In this document: positions 1 through 7,973 of the stretch, one piece after another
How the letters are laid out: every line of letters begins with the position of its first letter
How positions within the stretch are numbered: the stretch's first letter is position 1
NCBI GenBank assembly: GCA_023404705.1
Contig: JAEYAU010000234.1
Coordinates: 48,215-112,214, forward strand
Length of the DNA: 64,000 nucleotides
DNA from: Pseudomonadota bacterium
GTDB taxonomy: Bacteria; Pseudomonadota; Alphaproteobacteria; Rhizobiales; Xanthobacteraceae
Reading direction: 5' to 3'
The notes under the pieces: model-generated
Databases searched by the model: none
Told to the model about the DNA's origin: nothing
Seen by the model: only the letters and a program-made list of their open reading frames with translations
Made by a program: the position numbers and the translations under genes

Positions 1-31
1 ATCCAGGGCCGCGAAACGCTGCCTAGTCTGG

Positions 32-51
32 GTCCCCGCTTCCGCGGGGAC
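32..51. repeat. Short GTCCCCGC hairpin repeat
   Basis: An 8-bp perfect stem, GTCCCCGC (32-39) and GCGGGGAC (44-51), with a TTCC loop. It lies just downstream of the Bug receptor gene that ends at 70. Elements of this look are scattered between genes in Bradyrhizobium-like genomes (family knowledge). There is no T-tract on either side, so it is probably a REP-type repeat rather than a classical terminator. Confidence 0.6.
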
Positions 52-69
52 GAACGGAATTTTTCAACG

Positions 70-1023
70 CTACTCGATCTGCTCGATGCCGAGCTCGCGG
101 ATCATGACCTCGGCCTCCTTCGCGGTGTCGGCCAGCTGGCGCGCGAATTCCTCGACCGTGGATGCGGCGGCGAGCACGCCCGTCTTCTCGATGGTGGCAC
201 GGAAGTCGCTTGCTTTGACGGCGTCGACCACGTGCCTGTTCAGCAGCTTGACCACGCCCTTCGGCACACCGGCGCCCGCGCAGACGCCCCACCAGCCATA
301 GTTGATGATCGGCGTGCCCTGCTCGGTGAGCGTCGGCACGTCGGGCGCGATGGCGAGACGCTCGGGGCTCGTCATGCCAATCACCTTGACCTTCTTGCCC
401 TCGTGCAGCGGCATCGTCACGGCGAGCGGGCCCACCATGAAGTCGAGCCGGCCCGCGGTCATCTCCTGCAGCGCCGGGCCGGTGCCGCGATAAGTGACGC
501 CCGTCATCTTGATGCCGGCGACCTTCTCGAACTGCTTCGCGAGCAGCTCGGTCACCGAGCCGGCGCCGACGCGGCCGTAGTTGAGCTCGCCCGGCTTCTG
601 CTTCGCGAGCCGGATGAAGTCCGGCAGGTTCGCGACCGGCAGCGTGGTCGAGACCGTGAAGGCGTAATAGGCCTTCTGCACCAGCGAGACCGGGACGAGA
701 TCGTCGAGCCGGTAGCTCACCTTCTTGTAGAGCAGGGGATTGATCGCATCGATGTAGGAGCAGAGCAGCAGGGTGTGCCCGTCGCGCGGCTGCGCCAGCA
801 TCTCGTTGAGCGCGATCATGCCCGCGGCGCCGGTCTTGTTCTCGACGATCACGGGCTGGCCGAGCGCGACGCGCAGCTTGTCGGCGATCAGGCGCGCCGG
901 CACGTCACTCGGGCCGCCGGCCGGAAAGCCGACCAGGACGCGGATCGGCTTGGTCGGAAAGGACTCGGCCGCGGCGGCCGATGTCAACGCACAGGCGGCA
1001 AGCCCCATCAGCAAGGCACGCAT
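70..1023 (-). CDS. Bug/TctC-family tripartite tricarboxylate transporter receptor
   Basis: A 317-residue periplasmic solute receptor. It has a short signal peptide ending near AAAAES, then the family hallmarks: FPTKPIRVLVGFPAGGPSD at the mature N-terminus, a GAAGMIA segment and a YGWWG motif near residue 230. Such proteins bind small carboxylates or other organic anions, but the ligand cannot be read from sequence. The ATG at 1023 was chosen over longer forms because it starts the signal peptide and follows a GGGAGGG ribosome-binding site. No membrane partners (TctA/TctB) are present, so it is an orphan receptor, as is common for the family. It is divergent from the dehydrogenase at 1158. Confidence 0.9.
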   Translation of the reverse strand: MRALLMGLAACALTSAAAAESFPTKPIRVLVGFPAGGPSDVPARLIADKLRVALGQPVIVENKTGAAGMIALNEMLAQPRDGHTLLLCSYIDAINPLLYKKVSYRLDDLVPVSLVQKAYYAFTVSTTLPVANLPDFIRLAKQKPGELNYGRVGAGSVTELLAKQFEKVAGIKMTGVTYRGTGPALQEMTAGRLDFMVGPLAVTMPLHEGKKVKVIGMTSPERLAIAPDVPTLTEQGTPIINYGWWGVCAGAGVPKGVVKLLNRHVVDAVKASDFRATIEKTGVLAAASTVEEFARQLADTAKEAEVMIRELGIEQIE

Positions 1024-1157
1024 GTATCCCTCCCCCGACGTCGCGCGTTGTTCTGTTTGCGGAAGCAGTATATCGAAGAGCAACCGGCGCGCGAGCGATG
1101 CGCGTGCATATCCTGGGAATTGGGCCGCCGCCCATTTGAATGGGAAGGGAGACGCGC

Positions 1158-2000
1158 ATGACCGCGACCGTGGCCGTGATCGCACCCGGCAATATGGGCG
1201 CCGCCGTCGGTGCGCGGCTGGTTGAGCAGGGCGTGACGGTGCTGACCTCGCTCGCCGGACGGAGCGCGGCGAGTGCGCAGCGCGCCGCGGCGGCGGGGCT
1301 CACGGCCGTCGATGACGCGGAGATCGGCACGGCCGACCTCGTGCTCTCGATCGTGCCGCCGGCCGAAGCGCTGTCCCTTGCCGAGCGGCTCGCGCCCGTG
1401 CTCAGCGGCGCCAACCGCAAGCCGCTCTTCGTCGACTGCAATGCGATCAATCCCGAGACCGTGATGCGCGTCGCCGACGTGATCGGAGCGACGGGTGCGC
1501 CGTTCGCGGATGCCGGCATCATCGGCGGCCCGCCGCGCGCCGGCTATGCGGGGCCGAGCTTCTATGTCTCGGGCACGGAAGCGCAGCGCGTCGCCGCGCT
1601 GAATCAGTATGGCCTCGTCATTCACGTGATGGATGCGGCCGTAGGCGCGGCCTCGGCGCTGAAGATGTCGTATGGCGGGTTGACCAAGGGGCTGATCGCG
1701 CTCGGCTCGGCGCTCGCGCTGGCGGCGAGCCGCGCCGGCGTCGCGGACGCGTTGCAGGCGGAGCTCGCGGCGAGCCAGCCCACGCTTGTCGCATGGTTCG
1801 CGCGCATGCTGCCCGGCATGCCGGGCAAGGCCTATCGCTGGGTCGCCGAGATGGAGGAGATCTCGGACTTCGTCGGCGCGCGCGCCGAGAGCGACATGTT
1901 CGCGGGCGCGGCGGGATTCTATCAACGACTCGCCGAGGACTTCGAAGGCACGCGCGCAGAGATCGCGCGGCTCGAAGCGTTCTTCGCGAAGACGCAATAA
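1158..2000 (+). CDS. NAD(P)-dependent oxidoreductase, 6PGDH-like with DUF1932-type C-terminus
   Basis: A 280-residue protein. The N-terminal Rossmann fold starts VAVIAPGNMGAAV, a variant of the GxGxxG loop in which Pro replaces the first Gly. The C-terminal half contains ALKMSYGGLTKG, the helical segment with the conserved Lys found in 6-phosphogluconate dehydrogenase-like proteins of the DUF1932 type. It probably oxidises a hydroxy acid; the substrate is unknown. The ATG at 1158 is favoured over 1140 because GGAAGGGAG lies just upstream. The gene is divergent from the Bug receptor, which may indicate a shared substrate pathway (inference). Confidence 0.85.
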   Translation: MTATVAVIAPGNMGAAVGARLVEQGVTVLTSLAGRSAASAQRAAAAGLTAVDDAEIGTADLVLSIVPPAEALSLAERLAPVLSGANRKPLFVDCNAINPETVMRVADVIGATGAPFADAGIIGGPPRAGYAGPSFYVSGTEAQRVAALNQYGLVIHVMDAAVGAASALKMSYGGLTKGLIALGSALALAASRAGVADALQAELAASQPTLVAWFARMLPGMPGKAYRWVAEMEEISDFVGARAESDMFAGAAGFYQRLAEDFEGTRAEIARLEAFFAKTQ

Positions 2001-2320
2001 CTTTTATCGAAAACCTTCTTGCGTTTCTGTGCACGCGCGCCCGCTCGCGTGCTTCCGCTCGGTCATGATCATGTCTGCACACGCGTGATGCGCAATGCGC
2101 TCGCCTCAAAGGCGGTAAGCGCTAACAAAGCCGTAAGCCTGCGGGCGCAAACCTTGTCGATTCAGGTGTTTCCCTACTCGACGTTTCGGTCGCACGAGAC
2201 CTAATGAGATTCAACGCGCGCGGATCGCGCGTACTGACCTCCAGCACATTTCGCATCTCTGGAACTGCGGCACCGGCCCTGGGGGCGGCGGCCGCGCGCG
2301 TATCTCGTCAATCCGAGGAC
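2001..2320 (+). promoter_or_regulatory. Leader region of the first RTX gene, with blocks shared with the second
   Basis: About 320 bp without a convincing gene. The blocks CGGTAAGC (2113-2120), AACAAAG (2124-2130) and TTTCCCTACTCGACGT (2169-2184) recur in the same order upstream of the paralogous gene at 5439. They are therefore either duplicated regulatory sequence or conserved leader. No clear sigma-70 -35/-10 pair was identified. Confidence 0.5.
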
Positions 2321-5206
2321 ATGGCCATGGAAATTCGTCTCGCCTCCGGCGCAACCGAAGCCGATATCGTCCAAGCGCTCGCTAACATGCCGAACGGCGG
2401 CACGCTCGTGCTGCCCGCGAACGAGATCATACAGATCAAGACCGGGCTGCTGGTCAGCGTCACCCAGCGCGACATCACGATCGATCTTAACGGCTCGACG
2501 TTGCAGCAGGCCGGCAACGTCACGGTGATCAGTGGGCGCGGCGATCACGCGCCGCTGCAAGGCGTGTCGCTCGGCGCGGATGGGCTCGGCCACACGATGC
2601 TCACCTATGGAGAAATGCCGGCGGATCTCAAGGTCGGCGCCTGGGTCAAGGTCGTGGCCGACGACGTGCTGCCGGGCGACCATCTCGACGGCACGCTGTC
2701 GACGCGTCTTGGCCAGGCGCTGCAGGTGGTCGCGGTCGAGGGCAACACGGTCACGCTCGGCGGCGCGCTCAACGATCAGGCTCTCTACCAGACCAATGTG
2801 CGCGCCGCGGCCTTCACGAGCGGCGAGCTCACGATCAAGAACGGCGAGATCGTCGGCGATCAGAGCCAGACCTGGAACGCGCCGCTCGTTCAGCTACGCA
2901 ACACGGTCTCGGCCAGCGTCGAGGAGGTCACGGTGCGCGACGGGCGCGGCACCGCGATCAGCGTCGTGAACAGCGTGAATGCCGAGGTCACCGACGCGGT
3001 GGTCAAGAACATGCTGGATGCCGGCAATCTCGGGATCGCGGTGCATTCGCTCAGCTCCACGGGCACGACCGTGCAGGGGCTGTTCGCCGAGAACGTCACC
3101 CATGCGGCGGACGACAACGCCATCGGCAATGTCGAGAATGCGGCACGCACCGAGTATTACGGCGGCGACATCGGCATGAGCGTGTCGGGCTCGGTCGCCT
3201 ATGCGACGCGCAACTTCGCCTGGTCGTGGCACTCGGAAGCCAATGGCGGCAGCTTCGACGACGTGATGGCCTTCGACAGCTACGGTTTCCTGATGGCGCG
3301 CGGCATCGGCAACACGATGACGGACTCGGGTGGCGCGGGCAACCAGCGCGGCGTCGTGCTCTACGAATGGGGCGACGGCGACGGACGCAATATCACCATC
3401 GACGGCGTCGTGCTGAAGGAAACGAATTACTACTCGACGACGGTGATCAACGCGCCGACCGGCAACCTGATCCAGGACTCCTTTTTCGAGGCCTATGGCG
3501 TGAGCAGCCCGGTCGGCTCGCAATATGCGACGACGGTCAACACGACCTATGTGCGCGCCGATGCGGACGAGAACGACGTGTTCACGGGGACCTCGGCGGA
3601 CGAGCGTCTGCTGGGCGGCAAGGGCAATGACACGCTCGATGCCGGCGAGGGCAACGACTATCTGTGGGGTGGCATCGGCAACGACACGCTGACGGGCGGA
3701 CTTGGCCGCGATCGCTTCGCGTTCCATTCGCTGAGCGAGCTCGGCGACGTGATCACGGACTTTGCGGTCGGCTCCGATGGCGACATGGTCGATCTCTCGG
3801 TGCTGGCCGCACGTCTCGACTGGGGACGCGGCGATCTGATCGCGTCCGGCCACGTGCGCTTCGTCCAATCCGGCGCCGACACGCTCCTGCAGGTGGATGT
3901 CGACGGCGGCGGGAACGACTTCGTGACACTGGCGACGCTGCTGAACACGAGCGCGGAGCAGCTCGGCGCGGCCAATGTCCTGACGCGGCTGTCGACGGCG
4001 GATCAGCTGGTGCCGATGCCGAGCGAGAAACCGCCGGTGGTGGTGGGCACCGAGGGTGTCGACGCGCTGCGCGCGGGCGAGCGGGACACGACGCTGCAGG
4101 GCCTCGGCGGCGACGACAGCCTGTTCGGCGGCGGCAAGAACGACGTGCTCGACGGCGGCGCGGGCGCCGACTGGATGGGCGGCGGTGCGGGCGATGATGT
4201 CTATATGATCGACGCAGCCGGGGACGTGGTCGCGGAGGCCGCGAGCAACGGTTTCGACACGATCCGCACCGAGATTCAGCTCGCAGGCCCGCTCGGCGAC
4301 TATGTGGAAGCGCTGGTGCTGACCGGGACGGCGGCTCTCTCGGGACGCGGCAACGCGCTCAACAACGTGCTGACCGGCAATGCCGGAGCGAATGCGCTCT
4401 ACGGCGAAGTGGGCGACGACATGTTGGTCGGCGCCGACGGCAACGACACGCTCGACGGCGGCGACGGCCAAGATCGGCTCGAGGGTGGTGCCGGCAACGA
4501 CAGCCTCAACGGCGGGCTCGGCCAGGATGCCCTCCTTGGCGGAGACGGCACCGACCGGCTGCTGGGGGGCGACGGCGACGATCTCCTCGATGGCGGACAA
4601 GGAGCCGATACGCTGAGTGGCGGCATGGGTTCCGACACCGCCACCTATGCGGATGCCAGCATCGGTGCGATCGCGGACCTCGCGGCACCCGCCCAGAATG
4701 CAGGCGCGGCGGCCGGGGACAGCTTCAGCTCGGTCGAGAACCTGGTGGGTTCCGGCTTCGCGGACACGCTGCGCGGCAATCAGGTCGCCAACCTCCTGGC
4801 GGGCGGTGCCGGCGACGACGGCCTGTTCGGAGCCGCCGGCGTGGATACGTTGCGCGGGGAAGCCGGCAACGATGTGCTCGACGGGGGCGCGGGGAAGGAC
4901 CTGCTCACGGGCGGCGCGGATGACGATGTGTTCTGGTTCACCTCAGTTGCGGAAGCCGGGGACACGATCAGAGACTTCGTCAGCGGCCAGGACCGAATCG
5001 CGCTGTCGGCGGCGGGTTTCGGGTTCGATCCGGCCACGCTCGACTTCGTGGCCGGAACCGCGCCGACATCGACGGATGCGACGTTGCTCTACGCGAACGG
5101 CCAGCTGCAGTACGACGCGGATGGCAGCGGCGCCGGCAAGGCGGTGCTTGTCGCCGTGGTCACGGGCGCGCCGGCGCTGACCATGGACGACTTCCTGCTC
5201 ACGTGA
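2321..5206 (+). CDS. Secreted beta-helix / RTX calcium-binding protein (copy 1)
   Basis: A 961-residue acidic protein with no Sec signal. Residues about 20-415 form a parallel beta-helix, with repeating N/T/V-rich rungs and phrases such as YGFLMARGIGN and GNQRGVVLYEWG. From about residue 420 come RTX nonapeptides (GGKGNDTLD, GGIGNDTLT, GGDGDDLLD), which bind calcium in the roll fold. Two type I secretion target-like domains are visible: one internal (DRFAFHSLSELGDVITDF, about 470) and one C-terminal, ending MDDFLLT. It is likely exported by a type I system, but none is in the window. The ATG at 2321 was chosen because the paralogue starts at the equivalent residue and GAGG precedes it. The substrate of the beta-helix (polysaccharide binding or lysis) is unknown. 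Confidence 0.88.
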   Translation: MAMEIRLASGATEADIVQALANMPNGGTLVLPANEIIQIKTGLLVSVTQRDITIDLNGSTLQQAGNVTVISGRGDHAPLQGVSLGADGLGHTMLTYGEMPADLKVGAWVKVVADDVLPGDHLDGTLSTRLGQALQVVAVEGNTVTLGGALNDQALYQTNVRAAAFTSGELTIKNGEIVGDQSQTWNAPLVQLRNTVSASVEEVTVRDGRGTAISVVNSVNAEVTDAVVKNMLDAGNLGIAVHSLSSTGTTVQGLFAENVTHAADDNAIGNVENAARTEYYGGDIGMSVSGSVAYATRNFAWSWHSEANGGSFDDVMAFDSYGFLMARGIGNTMTDSGGAGNQRGVVLYEWGDGDGRNITIDGVVLKETNYYSTTVINAPTGNLIQDSFFEAYGVSSPVGSQYATTVNTTYVRADADENDVFTGTSADERLLGGKGNDTLDAGEGNDYLWGGIGNDTLTGGLGRDRFAFHSLSELGDVITDFAVGSDGDMVDLSVLAARLDWGRGDLIASGHVRFVQSGADTLLQVDVDGGGNDFVTLATLLNTSAEQLGAANVLTRLSTADQLVPMPSEKPPVVVGTEGVDALRAGERDTTLQGLGGDDSLFGGGKNDVLDGGAGADWMGGGAGDDVYMIDAAGDVVAEAASNGFDTIRTEIQLAGPLGDYVEALVLTGTAALSGRGNALNNVLTGNAGANALYGEVGDDMLVGADGNDTLDGGDGQDRLEGGAGNDSLNGGLGQDALLGGDGTDRLLGGDGDDLLDGGQGADTLSGGMGSDTATYADASIGAIADLAAPAQNAGAAAGDSFSSVENLVGSGFADTLRGNQVANLLAGGAGDDGLFGAAGVDTLRGEAGNDVLDGGAGKDLLTGGADDDVFWFTSVAEAGDTIRDFVSGQDRIALSAAGFGFDPATLDFVAGTAPTSTDATLLYANGQLQYDADGSGAGKAVLVAVVTGAPALTMDDFLLT

Positions 5207-5228
5207 GGTCACGGCTGCGCGTCGTAAC

Positions 5229-5438
5229 GATCCGGTAAGCAAACAAAGTCGAAGGCTGGTGCATCGGGCTTTCCCCAACTCGACGTCAGCCTTCCGACTT
5301 GCATAACCTTGGCCACGGCGCGCAACAGGTCCCGCGCGCGCCGTGTCGTGCAAGCACCTTCCCCCAAGAGCCGAGCCGCCGCACCGTCGCCTTCGCGACG
5401 GGCGCTCCCCTGTTGTCTCGAGTTCCACAGGATAGACC
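5229..5438 (+). promoter_or_regulatory. Leader region of the second RTX gene, duplicated blocks
   Basis: The 232-bp gap carries CGGTAAGC (5233-5240), AACAAAG (5242-5248) and TTTCCCCAACTCGACGT (5270-5286). These match the blocks before copy 1 but with about 19 bp less between the first and last block. A separate promoter for copy 2 is therefore likely, rather than simple read-through from copy 1 (inference). Confidence 0.5.
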
Positions 5439-7970
5439 GTGTCCGTCGAAGTCCGCCTCGCCGCCGGCGCCACCGAAACCGATATCGCCCAGGCGCTCGC
5501 CGCGCTGCCGAGCGGCGGAACGCTGATCCTGCCGCCGGGCGAGACCATCCGGATCACGGCCGGCCTCACGGTCGACCTCTCGGCGCGCGACATCACGATC
5601 GATCTGAACGGCTCGATCCTGCAGCAGGGCGGCAATGTGCCGGTGATCAGCGGCCGTGGTCAGCATACCGCGCTGCAAAGCGTGTCGCTCGCGAGCGATG
5701 CGCTCGGCCAGACCACCGTCACCTATGGCTCGCTGCCGAACGGGATCAAGGTCGGCGACTGGATCAAGGTCGTGGCCGACGACGTGCTGCCGGGAGACCA
5801 TCTCGACGGCTCGCTGCCGACCCGTCTCGGGCAGGCGCTGCAGGTCACGGCGATCGACGCCAACACCGTGACGTTGAGTGGCGTGCTCGCCGATCAGGGC
5901 CTCTATCAGACCAATGTGCGGGCGACGACCTATCAGAGCGGCGCGCTCACCCTGAAGAACGGCGAGATCGTCAGCGACCAGAGCCAGAGCTGGAGCATGC
6001 CGCTGGTCGAGCTGCGCAACGCCGTCGCGCCGCACATCGAGAACCTGAGTCTGCACGACGGCCGCGGCTACGCGGTGAGCATCGTCGACTGCGTGAACGC
6101 GCAGGTGACCGACATCACGGTCAAGAACATGCTGGACGGCAACACGATCGGCATCGGCGTGCACTCGATGACCTCGACCGGCACCTCGGTCAACGGCCTC
6201 TATGCCGAGAACGTCACCCATGCGGCCGACAACAACTGCATCGGCAATACGGCGAACGCCGCGCGTGCCGATCTCTACGGCGCCGATATCGGCATGTATG
6301 TGACCAACTCGGTCGCCTACGGCACGCGCAATTTCGCCTGGTCGTGGCACTCGGAAGCGAACGACAGCGTGTTCGACAGCGTGATGGCCTTCGACAGCTA
6401 CGGCTTCCTGATGGCGCGCGGCATCGGCAACGTGATGCTCGATTCGGGCGGCGCCAACAATCAGCGCGGCGTGGTGCTCTACGAGTGGGGCAATGACGAT
6501 GCCCGCGATATCGTGGTGCAGAACGTCACCCTGAAAGAGACGCTCTACTACGCCAGCATCACGATCAACGCGCCGGCGAACAACCAGATCGTCAATTCCT
6601 GGTTCGAGTCCTACGGGGCGAGCAATCCGATCGGCGTGCAATATGCGATCACGCAGAACACCGTGTATGTGCGCGCCGATGCGGACGAGAACGATCTCAT
6701 CCTCGGCAGCGCGGGCGGCGATCTGTTGCTCGGCGGCAAGGGCGACGACGTCATTTCGGCTGGCGCTGGGCAGGACCATGTCTGGGGCGGCCTCGGCGTC
6801 GACACGCTGCTCGGCGGCGAGGGGCGGGACCGCTTTGCGTTTCACGCGCTGAGCGAAGCAGGCGACACGATCGTGGACTTTCGCTCCGGACCACTCGGCG
6901 ACGTGATCGACTTGTCGGTCATGGCGGCGCGGCTCGGCTGGCCGGACGGCGATCTGATGGCCGGCGGCTATGTGCGGTTCGTGCAGTCCGGGTCCGACAC
7001 GCTGGTGCAGATCGACGCGGATGGCGGCGGCGACGCCTTCACGACGCTGGTCACCCTCGCGGATACGAATGCGGCGCATCTGGGCAGCTTCAGCCTCTTC
7101 ACGCAGCTCTCGGCCGCGGACAGCCTCGATCCCAATGCCGGGATTGGGATCGCGTCCGCATCCGCCGCCGACGACCTGATGCAGGGCGGCACATCGGGCG
7201 AAACGCTGGACGGCGGCGAGGGCAACGACGTGCTGGTGGGCAACGGCGGCAACGACAATCTTTATGGCGGCGCCGGCACCGACATCCTTTCGGGCGGCAG
7301 CGGCGCCGATCGCCTGCTGGGCGGCGACGGCGACGACGTGCTCGAAGGCGACGACGGCGCCGACACGCTGAGCGGCGGTCTCGGCTCCGACACCGTGACC
7401 TATGCGAACGCCACGAGCGGAGCGACCGCGGACCTCGCTGATGCGGCCGCCAACGCGGGCGCTGCGGCCGGCGACTTCTTCAGTGCGATCGAGAACCTGA
7501 CGGGCTCGGCCTTTACGGACGTGCTGCGCGGCAATCAGGTCGGCAATGTGCTCGACGGTGGTGCGGGCGAGGACGATCTCTTCGGTGCAGCCGGCACCGA
7601 CACGCTCCGCGGCGGCAGCGGCAACGACCGGCTCGACGGCGGCGCCGGCAAGGATTTTCTCACCGGCGGCTCGGGCGCGGACACGTTCTGCTTCGCGTCG
7701 CTTGCCGAGGCCGGCGACACGATCGCGGATTTCGCGCATGGCGTGGACAAGATCGCGCTGTCGGGCGCGGGCTTCGGCCTCGATGGCGGGTTCGACTTCG
7801 TCGCGGGCGCGCTGCCGCACGCCACCTCGTCGCTGGCGACGCTGCTCTACTACGAGGATCTCGGGCGGCTGGTCTGGGACGCGGACGGCAATGGTGCCGG
7901 CAAAGGCGTGCTGCTGGCCGTGGTCGAGGGCCATCCGCAGCTCACGCTCGACGACTTCCTGATCACGTGA
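5439..7970 (+). CDS. Secreted beta-helix / RTX calcium-binding protein (copy 2)
   Basis: An 843-residue paralogue of the preceding gene, collinear with it from the first residues (MSVEVRLAAGATETDIAQAL). It has the same beta-helix of about 415 residues, the same internal RTX and FAFHALSEAGDTIVDF target-like domain, then a shorter second RTX block and a C-terminus ending LDDFLIT. It lacks roughly 120 residues of RTX-linked sequence that copy 1 has in its middle. The start codon is GTG with AGGA upstream. It is probably a calcium-stabilised extracellular protein exported by a type I secretion system encoded elsewhere. The stop lies 3 bp from the stop of the convergent c-di-GMP gene. Confidence 0.88.
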   Translation: MSVEVRLAAGATETDIAQALAALPSGGTLILPPGETIRITAGLTVDLSARDITIDLNGSILQQGGNVPVISGRGQHTALQSVSLASDALGQTTVTYGSLPNGIKVGDWIKVVADDVLPGDHLDGSLPTRLGQALQVTAIDANTVTLSGVLADQGLYQTNVRATTYQSGALTLKNGEIVSDQSQSWSMPLVELRNAVAPHIENLSLHDGRGYAVSIVDCVNAQVTDITVKNMLDGNTIGIGVHSMTSTGTSVNGLYAENVTHAADNNCIGNTANAARADLYGADIGMYVTNSVAYGTRNFAWSWHSEANDSVFDSVMAFDSYGFLMARGIGNVMLDSGGANNQRGVVLYEWGNDDARDIVVQNVTLKETLYYASITINAPANNQIVNSWFESYGASNPIGVQYAITQNTVYVRADADENDLILGSAGGDLLLGGKGDDVISAGAGQDHVWGGLGVDTLLGGEGRDRFAFHALSEAGDTIVDFRSGPLGDVIDLSVMAARLGWPDGDLMAGGYVRFVQSGSDTLVQIDADGGGDAFTTLVTLADTNAAHLGSFSLFTQLSAADSLDPNAGIGIASASAADDLMQGGTSGETLDGGEGNDVLVGNGGNDNLYGGAGTDILSGGSGADRLLGGDGDDVLEGDDGADTLSGGLGSDTVTYANATSGATADLADAAANAGAAAGDFFSAIENLTGSAFTDVLRGNQVGNVLDGGAGEDDLFGAAGTDTLRGGSGNDRLDGGAGKDFLTGGSGADTFCFASLAEAGDTIADFAHGVDKIALSGAGFGLDGGFDFVAGALPHATSSLATLLYYEDLGRLVWDADGNGAGKGVLLAVVEGHPQLTLDDFLIT

Positions 7971-7973
7971 GCT

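Noticed and set aside
3580..7700. CRISPR- or minisatellite-like repetition
   Set aside because: The periodic GGCGGC-GACGACxxx pattern is coding and comes from RTX nonapeptides; there are no uniform spacers.
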